Assembly (NCBI GenBank): GCA_029945725.1
Contig: JAQSDB010000008.1
Coordinates: 1 to 64,000, forward strand
Source of the DNA: a bacterium
GTDB taxonomy: Bacteria; Pseudomonadota; Gammaproteobacteria; Pseudomonadales; Moraxellaceae
Reading direction: 5' to 3'
DNA length: 64,000 bases
The position numbers and the translations under genes are program-made. Shown one piece after another: positions 9,166 through 17,712 of the stretch; position 1 is the first letter of the stretch, and each line of letters opens with the position of its first letter. The notes below the pieces were generated by a model, which saw only the letters and a list, made by a program, of their open reading frames with translations, ran no database searches and was not told where the DNA came from.

Positions 9166-11751
9166 TCAGTGATAACGCTTTTTGTGGAAAGCAAAGAGGC
9201 CGTGCTCTTCATCCACCAGAATGGTATCGCCCGAGACAAACTCACCCGCGAGAAGCTTCTGCGCCAGCGGATTTTCCAGTGATGACTGAATGGCACGCTT
9301 GAGCGGACGGGCACCGTACACAGGGTCATAACCTGCCGCCACGAGGCGCAACAAGGCGGCATCAGTAACCTCGAGGCCCAGATCACGGTCAGCCAGACGG
9401 GCACGCAAACGCCCCAGCTGGATCTCCGCAATACCACGGATCTGCGACTCGGCGAGGGGATGGAATACCACCACTTCATCAATGCGATTAATGAACTCGG
9501 GCCGGAAATGTCGCCCGACCACCTCCATCACCGCCGCCTTCATGACTTCATACTGATCTTCTCCTGCCATGCTCTGAATGACATCGGAGCCAAGATTGGA
9601 TGTCATCACAATAACGGTATTGCGAAAATCCACAGTTCGACCCTGACCATCGGTCAGGCGGCCATCCTCCAGCACCTGCAACAAAATATTGAAAACATCC
9701 GGATGTGCTTTTTCCACTTCATCCAGCAACAGCACCGTGTAGGGACGGCGTCGTACCGCCTCCGTCAAATAGCCGCCTTCCTCGTAGCCTACATAGCCTG
9801 GTGGCGCACCGATCAGGCGCGACACGGAATGCTTTTCCATGAACTCCGACATATCAATCCGAACCATGGCATCGTCGGAATCAAACAGGAAGTTCGCCAG
9901 CGCCTTGCAAAGCTCGGTTTTGCCAACGCCGGTCGGGCCCAGAAAAAGAAAGGAGCCATTGGGCCGATTGGGATCGGAAAGACCCGCACGCGAACGGCGT
10001 ACGGCATTGGAAACGGCTACTACCGCTTCATCCTGACCAATCACACGACCGTGCAGTGAATCCTCCATGCGCAGAAGCTTCTCACGCTCGCCCTCCATCA
10101 TCCGGTTAACCGGAATACCGGTAGCCTTGGAGACCACTTCGGCTATTTCTTCTTCGGTGACCCGATTACGCAAGAGCGTGTTTTCACCCTTCTCCGCCGA
10201 CTGCGCATCCAGCAACTGTTTTTCCAGATCGGGAATCACGCCGTACTGCAGCTTTGACATTTTTTCCAGATCATTGGCGCGACGTGCTGCCTCAAAATCA
10301 ATACGGGCCTTTTCCAGCTCTTCCTTTACCTGCTGCTCACCCTTGAGTGAGGCTTTCTCAGCTTTCCAGACTTCCTCAAGGTCAGCGTATTCCTTCTCCA
10401 GCTTGAGAATATCCTCCTGCAGTTTGACGAGGCGCTGCTTGCTGCCGGCATCATCCTCATGCTTGAGCGCTTCGCGCTCCATCTTGAGCTGGATAAGCTT
10501 GCGGTCGAGCTTGTCCATGGACTCCGGCTTGGAGTCCATTTCCATACGGATACGCGAAGCTGCCTCGTCAATCAGGTCAATGGCCTTGTCCGGCAGCTTG
10601 CGATCCGTAATGTAGCGGTGCGACAGTTTGGCCGCCGCGATAATGGCGGGATCCGTAATGTCGACACCGTGATGCACTTCGTAGCGCTCTTTCAGACCGC
10701 GCAAAATGGCAATCGTGTCTTCCACCGAAGGCTCGTCCACCAGCACTTTCTGGAACCGGCGCTCAAGCGCTGCATCTTTCTCGATGTACTGGCGGTATTC
10801 ATCCAGCGTGGTGGCCCCCACACAATGCAGCTCACCGCGCGCCAGTGCCGGCTTCAGCATATTGCCCGCATCCATGGAGCCTTCGGCCTTGCCGGCACCG
10901 ACCATGGTGTGCAACTCGTCAATAAAAAGAATGATGTTGCCTTCCTGCTTGGAAAGCTCGTTCAGCACCGCTTTCAGTCGCTCCTCGAATTCGCCGCGGA
11001 ATTTGGCGCCGGCAATGAGGGAACCCATATCAAGGGACAGCACCTGCTTGTTGCGCAGACCATCAGGCACCTCGCCGTTGACGATGCGTTGTGCCAGCCC
11101 CTCGACAATGGCGGTCTTGCCAACGCCCGGCTCACCAATCAGCACCGGATTGTTTTTGGTGCGTCGTGCCAGCACCTGGATTGTGCGGCGGATTTCATCA
11201 TCACGACCAATCACCGGGTCCAGCTTGCCACTGGCGGCGCGCGCCGTGAGATCAACACAGTATTTAGAAAGTGCCTGTCGATTGTCTTCCGCATTGGCAT
11301 CTTTCACGGTATCGCCTCCCCTTATCTGGTCCACTACCTGGAGCAGTCTTGTTTTTTGTACGCCGGCTTTTTGCAGCAGCTTGACCACACCGGCATTGGC
11401 ATCAAAAAAAGCCAGCAGTACAAGCTCACTGGCCAGAAACTGGTCACCGCGCTGTTGTGCGAGCTTGTCCGCAAGATTGAACACCCGTGACAACTCCTGC
11501 CCGATGCTCACCTCCCCGGTAGGTTGTTTGAGGGTGGGCAAGTCATCCAGGTGAAGCGCAAGGTCCCGACCCAACAGGCCAAGATCGGCACCCGCCTGCG
11601 CCAGCAAGGGCCGCACGCTGCCACCGCTCTGATCCAGCAGTGCCTGCAGCAAATGGCCCGGCTCAATGGCTGTGTTATCACGCCCGACAGCCAGTGACTG
11701 TGCGCTGGCCAACGCCTCCTGGAGTTTTGCGGTAAAGGTATCGAAACGCAT
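9166..11751 (-). CDS. clpB: ClpB, ATP-dependent protein disaggregase
   Basis: ClpB is a hexameric AAA+ unfoldase that works with DnaK to rescue aggregated proteins after heat shock. The 861-residue product has the full layout: two N-terminal Clp repeats (about 1-145), first AAA domain with Walker A GEPGVGKT (206-213) and Walker B FIDELHT, and a long charged coiled-coil middle domain (about 400-530). The second AAA domain has [10 protein letters not shown] and [15 protein letters not shown] sigma32 promoter stands upstream. In relatives it lies next to pgeF; here two other genes separate them. Confidence 0.98.
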   Translation of the reverse strand: MRFDTFTAKLQEALASAQSLAVGRDNTAIEPGHLLQALLDQSGGSVRPLLAQAGADLGLLGRDLALHLDDLPTLKQPTGEVSIGQELSRVFNLADKLAQQRGDQFLASELVLLAFFDANAGVVKLLQKAGVQKTRLLQVVDQIRGGDTVKDANAEDNRQALSKYCVDLTARAASGKLDPVIGRDDEIRRTIQVLARRTKNNPVLIGEPGVGKTAIVEGLAQRIVNGEVPDGLRNKQVLSLDMGSLIAGAKFRGEFEERLKAVLNELSKQEGNIILFIDELHTMVGAGKAEGSMDAGNMLKPALARGELHCVGATTLDEYRQYIEKDAALERRFQKVLVDEPSVEDTIAILRGLKERYEVHHGVDITDPAIIAAAKLSHRYITDRKLPDKAIDLIDEAASRIRMEMDSKPESMDKLDRKLIQLKMEREALKHEDDAGSKQRLVKLQEDILKLEKEYADLEEVWKAEKASLKGEQQVKEELEKARIDFEAARRANDLEKMSKLQYGVIPDLEKQLLDAQSAEKGENTLLRNRVTEEEIAEVVSKATGIPVNRMMEGEREKLLRMEDSLHGRVIGQDEAVVAVSNAVRRSRAGLSDPNRPNGSFLFLGPTGVGKTELCKALANFLFDSDDAMVRIDMSEFMEKHSVSRLIGAPPGYVGYEEGGYLTEAVRRRPYTVLLLDEVEKAHPDVFNILLQVLEDGRLTDGQGRTVDFRNTVIVMTSNLGSDVIQSMAGEDQYEVMKAAVMEVVGRHFRPEFINRIDEVVVFHPLAESQIRGIAEIQLGRLRARLADRDLGLEVTDAALLRLVAAGYDPVYGARPLKRAIQSSLENPLAQKLLAGEFVSGDTILVDEEHGLFAFHKKRYH

Positions 11752-11787
11752 GGTCTGCCTCAGAAAAAATATTGAATGTGCCTAGGT

Positions 11788-11813
11788 ATAGGGATGACCG
11801 ATACCAATTCAAG
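11788..11813 (-). promoter_or_regulatory. Sigma32 heat-shock promoter of clpB
   Basis: On the minus strand CTTGAA (11808-11813), then 14 bp, then CCCTAT (11788-11793) fits the sigma32 pattern CTTGAAA-N13/14-CCCCATNT. It lies 40-60 bp before the clpB ATG, the expected place for a heat-shock gene. Confidence 0.75.
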
Positions 11814-11830
11814 GGGGGAGTCCTGCGAAA

Positions 11831-11873
11831 CTGATCTGCATCAAACGGCACATCAATTCATACAGGCTAGACT
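11831..11873 (+). promoter_or_regulatory. Anr/FNR-type box with class II promoter
   Basis: CTGAT-CTGC-ATCAA (11831-11844) matches the FNR/Anr consensus TTGAT-N4-ATCAA at nine of ten positions. TAGACT (11868-11873) is a fair -10 box. The start would fall near 11879, placing the box centre about 41.5 bases upstream, exactly where a class II FNR activator sits. No good -35 is present, as expected for an activated promoter. It drives the small gene at 11908. Confidence 0.6.
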
Positions 11874-11907
11874 GAAAAAGCCCGATATGCGGGCCGTGGA
11901 GACTTTT

Positions 11908-12189
11908 ATGGGTAAACCGACCAAAAGCGAGCTTGATCAGGCTGTGCTCGCCGCCATCAAGATGAGGGAGTCGAATCAAGACCCTGACTTTGTCGCCAAG
12001 GCCTTACTGAACCTGAACTATCGCATACAGAAACTGGAACGTGTGCAGACTGCAGCGAAACGCTACCTGCACGCTGGCCAGAGCATCAGTGATCACCATC
12101 ATCTGCTGCAGGCCATCCAGTCTGCTGACGACGCCAGCGCTGAAAACAGCGATGAAGCCGACCTGCCCATTCTGGGACACCACCGCTAG
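11908..12189 (+). CDS. Small conserved-looking hypothetical protein, predicted oxygen-regulated
   Basis: I do not recognise this 93-residue protein. It is soluble, largely helical and charged, with no signal peptide; the core MGKPTKSELDQAVLAAIKMR is followed by a basic helix and an acidic His-containing tail. I start it at 11908 because GGAG lies 6 bases upstream and the predicted transcript starts near 11879; longer in-frame starts would lie in or before the promoter. It is divergent from clpB and its stop overlaps that of the HDOD gene by four bases on the other strand. The Anr/FNR box suggests a role in low oxygen. Confidence 0.7.
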   Translation: MGKPTKSELDQAVLAAIKMRESNQDPDFVAKALLNLNYRIQKLERVQTAAKRYLHAGQSISDHHHLLQAIQSADDASAENSDEADLPILGHHR

Positions 12190-13328
12190 CGCCCCGGCTG
12201 ATCCTGACGGGCGTGCGCCGGCAACAGCCCCGCCCAGACAGTTTCGTGTATTTCTCGTGGCAAACCCGCCTGAACCAGCATCTGCCGGCAAGCTTCTTCG
12301 GTCAGTATCTGCTCGCTGGCGAGCAGCGAAAGCGTGCCGAAGAGTTCTCCGCAGTCGAGTGCAATGGCAAGTTCGGCGGCGCCCTCTACTGCCACCATTT
12401 CTGCTTCAATGCCCAGCGCAGCAACCAGACGTTCGGAACTGTTCCAGCGCAACGCCAGCTGTTGCGACAGTGATCGCCCCAGTGTTTCGACCAGTGCAAT
12501 GAATACCGCGCCATGCGGCTCCAGACCAGGAGCTTCCTCATACTGCCGGACCGTTGCACGAAAGGCGACCAGCGGCCCCAGGGCCGCCAGTAATGTCACC
12601 AGTTGCGCAGCGCTGTAATCACAACAGCGTGTGTGCTGCGCGTAGAGTGTGGCGGCACGTGCCGCACGTGCGCTGCGCTCCCACAGCAAGGGCGGAAAAT
12701 TCGCATAAACCTCCTCTTTCCCGCCACGAAACACCGGTTGCATCAACGCTGTCGCAGCCAGCGACTGCAAGCCGTCGTTGCCACAAATAGCAATAGCCCG
12801 CTGCAAGGTCTCAACGGGCGTTGACGACGTATTGTAAAAACCGCTGTTGGCAAGACGCAGCATGTCAGCCACCAGCACCGGGTCCTGGGCAACGATTTTC
12901 GCCAGACGATTGGCCGAGGCACGCTCACTGCGCATTGCTGCGTGTAACTCCGGCATCAGCAAGGGCCGGCGCGGAAAGAAATGGTCGGCAAGTTCTCCGG
13001 ATCCAAGCACGGCGCACACAGCTGACTGCACTTCGCGCTGGGCGATGGCAGACTCGCCTGGCGCACTTCCCGGGCTGAATACATGACGCCAGAGCAAATC
13101 ATTGGCTGCCACCAGTACAGGAGCAAGCAAGGAAACACTTGATGGCGCCGGCGGCGTGTCAATGTTCACGGGAGTCCTATCCCCGGACAGCGCTTCGACA
13201 TCAGGCCAGGAAGCTGCAGGTGCATGAGCGGGCATGCTGCCACGGCGGCCCGGCCGGAAGTGCAGCAGAACCTGCCCGCCGAGAAGCGCAAGCATCGCCA
13301 CGGCAACTGCAAATGCGGCATGTATCAT
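12186..13328 (-). CDS. HDOD-domain protein with N-terminal membrane anchor
   Basis: HDOD domains are non-catalytic relatives of HD phosphohydrolases used in signalling in Proteobacteria. Here one hydrophobic segment at the N-terminus (about residues 3-22) and a Pro/Ala-rich linker precede a helical HDOD-like region (about 115-300) with the typical patterns KIVAQDPVLVADMLRLANS and TPVETLQRAIAICG. I start at the ATG at 13328 (380 residues, GGAG ten bases upstream); the frame stays open further. There is no output domain beyond HDOD, so the partner or ligand is unknown. It converges on the 93-residue gene. Confidence 0.78.
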   Translation of the reverse strand: MIHAAFAVAVAMLALLGGQVLLHFRPGRRGSMPAHAPAASWPDVEALSGDRTPVNIDTPPAPSSVSLLAPVLVAANDLLWRHVFSPGSAPGESAIAQREVQSAVCAVLGSGELADHFFPRRPLLMPELHAAMRSERASANRLAKIVAQDPVLVADMLRLANSGFYNTSSTPVETLQRAIAICGNDGLQSLAATALMQPVFRGGKEEVYANFPPLLWERSARAARAATLYAQHTRCCDYSAAQLVTLLAALGPLVAFRATVRQYEEAPGLEPHGAVFIALVETLGRSLSQQLALRWNSSERLVAALGIEAEMVAVEGAAELAIALDCGELFGTLSLLASEQILTEEACRQMLVQAGLPREIHETVWAGLLPAHARQDQPGR

Positions 13329-13493
13329 CAAATCGGTGCTCCGTTGCTGGTGGCAGATTCCGGCCCAACGCATCCAGCTCACCGTCACGGATCGCCACGG
13401 TGAGTTGAATGCATCTTCACTCCAGACATTAACGGTCAGAATTCACCATCCTTGAGCCTGTTATCCGCCAAGGACATGAGAGGACAGGAAGCC

Positions 13494-14261
13494 TCAGGGG
13501 TTGATCCAGATCACCGAGGCCATGCGCCCCGTACGGCCGTCACGCCGGTAGGAAAAAAAGCGTTCGCTGTCGGTCACGGTACAAAAGCCGCCGCCATAGA
13601 CAGACCCGACACCGGCTTCCTGCAGGCGCAATCTGGCCAGGGCATAAATATCGGCCAGCCAGTGGCCGGCACGGGTGCCGGGTACGAAAGCCGCTACTGC
13701 CGCCGCATCTTTTGCCACAAAGGCAGCTCTCACCTCCTCGCCCACCTCGAATTTTTCCGGACCGATGGCCGGGCCCAGCCAGGCCAGTACATCGGCAGGA
13801 TCGGCAAAGGTTTTCAGGGTGGCTTCCAGCACGCCGTCACACAACCCGCGCCAGCCGGCATGGGCCACGGCAACACGACTGCCTTTGCGATCACAGAAAA
13901 AAACCGGCAGGCAATCGGCCGTCATCACCACGCAGGGAATACCGCTTTTATCCGTACCGACCGCATCGGCATCAGGGGCCAGAAGCGCGCGCTTGCCGGC
14001 ATCAGGCTCGGCCTCGACAACCACAGTGCCATGTACCTGATTCAACCATTGTGGTGTTTCACAACAATCCGTTTTACGTAAAGCCGCCTGCAGTAGCTGA
14101 CGGTTCTCCGCCACATGCACCGGGTCATCGCCAACATGTGCCCCCAGATTAAGGCTGTCCCAGGGAGACACGCTGACACCGCCGCTTCGGGTTGTCACCA
14201 CGGCGTGAATATTCGCAGGAGCGGGCCAGTCCGCCTGAATCAGTGGCAAAAAATCAGTCAT
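13494..14261 (-). CDS. pgeF: PgeF, multicopper-oxidase-like purine nucleoside/peptidoglycan-editing protein
   Basis: YfiH/PgeF proteins bind metal at a two-His, one-Cys site and have been reported both to edit mis-incorporated L-Ser in UDP-MurNAc precursors and to act on purine nucleosides or phenols. The 255-residue product keeps the ligands: H77 in LNQVHG, C117 in TADCLP, and H134 in HAGWRG. In E. coli and Pseudomonas the order is rluD-pgeF-clpB. Here pbpC, yfhM and an oxidoreductase gene separate it from rluD, and the HDOD gene and the 93-residue gene separate it from clpB. Confidence 0.93.
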   Translation of the reverse strand: MTDFLPLIQADWPAPANIHAVVTTRSGGVSVSPWDSLNLGAHVGDDPVHVAENRQLLQAALRKTDCCETPQWLNQVHGTVVVEAEPDAGKRALLAPDADAVGTDKSGIPCVVMTADCLPVFFCDRKGSRVAVAHAGWRGLCDGVLEATLKTFADPADVLAWLGPAIGPEKFEVGEEVRAAFVAKDAAAVAAFVPGTRAGHWLADIYALARLRLQEAGVGSVYGGGFCTVTDSERFFSYRRDGRTGRMASVIWINP

Positions 14262-14320
14262 TTTTCATGCACGGCGAAAGCCGCTCCCGTGAACAGGGGA
14301 AATGATGCCGGCGAGCTCTA

Positions 14321-15496
14321 TCACCGCACTTCAAAGTGCAGACCGGCACGTTCTAGGCGCGGCACCAGTGCCTCGCCCATGGCAGACGCAGGAGTAATCA
14401 CGCCGGCGGCCTCCGGCAGGTTCTTGTCCAGCGCCAGGCACAGCCCGGCTTCGGCCAGCATCTTGGCGGTATCACCATAACCGGGATCGCCGCCGCTCAA
14501 GCGGCAAACCACGGTTTCACCCGCCGCTTGTGCGGTGACATTCATGCGGAACCAGCCTTTTTCACGTTCGGCTTCGTCGGGGCCATCACCCGGAAGTTTC
14601 TGCCTCAGCAGCCAGTTTTTACCGGGGCCAAACTGGGCCAGTGCAAAAATACCGCCAATGCCGGCGGCGAGGCCGGCCAGCAGCAGCGGGTTTTTCATTG
14701 CCATGAAATGGCCATAGGCAAACGTACGGCCATAATCGCCACGCACACGGGCACTGTGCCGCACGACCTCCGGATCTATCGTCGGCATGTTCATGGCCCA
14801 GCACTGCCAGTTTTTCTCGTACAGGAAAGGTGTTTTTACCGCACGCACATTATCCCGCAGCGGCCTCGGTCGATTACCCAGCCACTGCCTTGCACTGGCC
14901 ATGGCCTCAACCGCCGAATGCCAGGTGCCGCCGGAAATCTGGCCGCCCCCTTCCACGCCGCCCATCACCACCACATCAGTCTGCCTGAAGACACTGTCGC
15001 CAAGTCGCTCGCGCAGCAGGTTAACCGCACGCAATACGGCGATATCAGGAGGAATGCTTTCAAAACCGCCGCTGTTCACAATGCGCGCACCCGTTTTCCT
15101 GGCAACCGCATCGTATTTTCCACGCATGAGATGCACGAACTGCGGCTCGCCCGTGAGATCAACATAGTGCGTGCCGGCTTCGGCCGCTGCCTTTAACAGT
15201 GGCTCGCCATACAGCCAGTAAGGCCCCACTGTGGTAATCAGCGCCGTAGTGGAGGCAGCAAGGTCTGCCATGGCAGTGGCATCATCAACATCCGCGCTGA
15301 TAATTTCCGGCACGATCACACCGGACACTTTCGCAATGCGCTGCTTGACGGCCTCAAGCTTGCCGGGATTACGACCGGCCAGCGCCCAGCTGAATTTTTC
15401 CTGTACCGACATACGGGCCAGATAATCCGCCACCAGACCACCGGTAAAACCGGTGGCGCCAAACAGCACGAGGTCAAAACGTCGCGGCGTTGTCAT
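14321..15496 (-). CDS. Saccharopine-dehydrogenase-like NAD(P)-binding oxidoreductase
   Basis: The 391-residue product has an N-terminal Rossmann nucleotide site (LFGATGFTGGLVADYLA, about residues 11-27) of the saccharopine dehydrogenase/trans-acting enoyl reductase group. YWLYGEPLLKAAAEAGTHYVDLTGE follows in two parts of the usual family signature. A hydrophobic helix (about 272-290) is typical of this group and may attach it to the membrane. In mycobacteria relatives act on lipids; in Proteobacteria the substrate is generally unknown. It is transcribed with pgeF after a gap of about 60 bp. Confidence 0.85.
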   Translation of the reverse strand: MTTPRRFDLVLFGATGFTGGLVADYLARMSVQEKFSWALAGRNPGKLEAVKQRIAKVSGVIVPEIISADVDDATAMADLAASTTALITTVGPYWLYGEPLLKAAAEAGTHYVDLTGEPQFVHLMRGKYDAVARKTGARIVNSGGFESIPPDIAVLRAVNLLRERLGDSVFRQTDVVVMGGVEGGGQISGGTWHSAVEAMASARQWLGNRPRPLRDNVRAVKTPFLYEKNWQCWAMNMPTIDPEVVRHSARVRGDYGRTFAYGHFMAMKNPLLLAGLAAGIGGIFALAQFGPGKNWLLRQKLPGDGPDEAEREKGWFRMNVTAQAAGETVVCRLSGGDPGYGDTAKMLAEAGLCLALDKNLPEAAGVITPASAMGEALVPRLERAGLHFEVR

Positions 15497-15585
15497 CCAA
15501 AACCTCCTGTCCCGTCACCGGGCATGAAAAAGACTCAATATAAAAAAAGCGTAAAAAGCTCATGAAAAAGTCGTCACCGGCCTGC

Positions 15586-17712
15586 TCATTTCAGTCTTGT
15601 TCCGCGCACGGAAAACAGCACCGCATCCAGATTCCGGGCCTCGGCATCACGCAGTACCAGACGGTGCGATCCTGGCAGCGGCTTCCAGTCCAGAGCTGTT
15701 GCCGGCCCCAGACGCCGGCCATCCAGCCACCACTCCAGTCCCTTGCCCGGCGCTTCCGCCTCAAAGCGCACCCGCTGGCGGGCTTCCGGAATATCGGGAT
15801 CAATCGCAATCACGGTTTCATTGACCGGATACACAATACGTGTGCTGCTTTGCGGCACAAACTCAACCGTGTCCATCACGGTACCCGGCAAAAACCATTC
15901 TTCACGCGCAGGCTCGTGAAGGCCCGAAAAGCGGACCCTGCTCCGCACCAGCCCCGGAGGTGGCGTCGGCATATCGCCACCAGGGCGGATCTGCCCTGCC
16001 TCCAGTTCACGCATCACGGCTGCCCATACCGGTGCCGCTCCCGTCACCCCGGAGACATCATGCATCGGCCCGCCATCCAGATTGCCCACCCACACGGCCA
16101 CAGTGTAACGGCGAGAAAAACCAATGGCCCAGTTATCGCGCATGTCCTTGCTGGTACCGGTTTTTACCGCACTCCAGAAGGGAGTGGACAGTGCGCTTTC
16201 AAGACCAAAAGTGATGGCGCGGGCGCCGCGATCAGCGAGTATGTCGGTCACCACAAAGCTGGCATCGGCATCGAGCACACGACTTGAATCAGGCAACTGC
16301 CCTGGCACCAGCACCGGTGGCGCATAAAGCCCGCCATTGGCCAGGGTACGATAGGCATTCGCCAGCATCCACAAACTCACGTCCGCCGAACCCAGCGCAA
16401 GAGAAAACCCGTAAAACTCCGGGGCTTCCGTCAGACTGGAAAAGCCGAGACGGCGCAACTGCATCCAGACATTTTCGACACCGGCAATATTGAGCACGCG
16501 CACCGCCGGCACATTCAGCGAGCCTGCCAGTGCCACGCGCGCACTCACCGGCCCCTTGAAATCCTTTTCATAGTTTTGCGGCGTGTACAGACCACCGGGT
16601 GTCGCCAGACTGAGCGGTGAATCCTCCAGAATGGAGGCCGCTGTCAGGTATTTTTTCTCGAACACCAGCTCGTAGACAAAAGGCTTGAGCGTCGAGCCGG
16701 CCTGCCGCAGGGCCTGCACGCTATCAACAAACCGCGCACTTTCCACCAGCCCTGCATTACCGACATAGGCGAGCACGGCACCATTCGCATTATCCAGCAC
16801 CAGCACAGCGCCGGCATTCACATGCCGGCTGCTCAATCCTGCCAGCTGGTTCTCCAGTATTGCTTCCGCCTGGTGCTGCAGCGCGGCATCCAGTGTGGTG
16901 CGTACCGCCACGTCGGCCTGTTTCAGCAGACCCGCACTCATCGCTTCCAGGGCAGGGCTTTCCGGGTAGGGAGAAAGCCGGCGATTGAGTTCGGCAAGCG
17001 CAATATCCCTTACGGCCTGGCAGTTTGCCTCCGCATAGCCTGCAGCAATCAGCACACAGGCGCGTTGCGCCGCTTTTGCCGCTGACGCGGCTGGTGCTGG
17101 CAGCAAGGCCGCCAGCAACAATCCCTCATCGCGGTTAATGCCCGCCGGGGATTTCCCGTAGAGCGCCCGACTTGCCGCTGCTATGCCCTGCAAATCGCCA
17201 CGAAACGTGACGAGATTGAGGTAAGCCTCAAGAATTTCCGCCTTGCTCCAGCGTGATTCGAGTTCGCGCGCCGCCTGCATCTGGTCCCATTTCTGCACCA
17301 GCGAACGCCCGCCCTTGCGCCACGCCAGTTCCGTATCCAGCAAGCCGGCAAGCTGCATGGTAATGGTGCTGGCCCCGCGCGATTTGTCACCCGTCATCAT
17401 CTTGAAGGTGGCCAGCGCCGTCGCACTCCAGTCGATGCCATGGTGGTCATAAAACTCGCGGTCCTCCGAAAACAACACCGCCTCCACCAGCGCCGGAGAA
17501 ATATCCTTCAGTGCCACCCAGCCGAGACGATTGATTTTCATGTCGAGTCGGCGGGCATGCAGCAGCACACCGTTACGATCCTGCAGCTCGGCATAGGAGG
17601 AGTGAAAACCGGATCTTATTTCCGCAACGGCGGGAACGGCGGCACTGCTGCTGGCAGCAAGCAGCAACAATGCCGAGCAAAAAACGAGACGAAAAAACTT
17701 CATCGAGAACAT
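15586..17712 (-). CDS. pbpC: Penicillin-binding protein 1C
   Basis: PBP1C is a bifunctional peptidoglycan synthase. The order is GT51 transglycosylase (catalytic E83 in SEDREFYDHHG, then RGASTITMQLA), transpeptidase (active serine S340 in AGSTLKPF, then SLN, then K517-TGTS), and the C-terminal BiPBP domain special to this class. The N-terminus reads as a signal peptide with small residues after the hydrophobic core, which may be a cleaved signal rather than the usual anchor. It overlaps the yfhM stop (TGATG), so the two are one unit. Confidence 0.95.
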   Translation of the reverse strand: MFSMKFFRLVFCSALLLLAASSSAAVPAVAEIRSGFHSSYAELQDRNGVLLHARRLDMKINRLGWVALKDISPALVEAVLFSEDREFYDHHGIDWSATALATFKMMTGDKSRGASTITMQLAGLLDTELAWRKGGRSLVQKWDQMQAARELESRWSKAEILEAYLNLVTFRGDLQGIAAASRALYGKSPAGINRDEGLLLAALLPAPAASAAKAAQRACVLIAAGYAEANCQAVRDIALAELNRRLSPYPESPALEAMSAGLLKQADVAVRTTLDAALQHQAEAILENQLAGLSSRHVNAGAVLVLDNANGAVLAYVGNAGLVESARFVDSVQALRQAGSTLKPFVYELVFEKKYLTAASILEDSPLSLATPGGLYTPQNYEKDFKGPVSARVALAGSLNVPAVRVLNIAGVENVWMQLRRLGFSSLTEAPEFYGFSLALGSADVSLWMLANAYRTLANGGLYAPPVLVPGQLPDSSRVLDADASFVVTDILADRGARAITFGLESALSTPFWSAVKTGTSKDMRDNWAIGFSRRYTVAVWVGNLDGGPMHDVSGVTGAAPVWAAVMRELEAGQIRPGGDMPTPPPGLVRSRVRFSGLHEPAREEWFLPGTVMDTVEFVPQSSTRIVYPVNETVIAIDPDIPEARQRVRFEAEAPGKGLEWWLDGRRLGPATALDWKPLPGSHRLVLRDAEARNLDAVLFSVRGTRLK

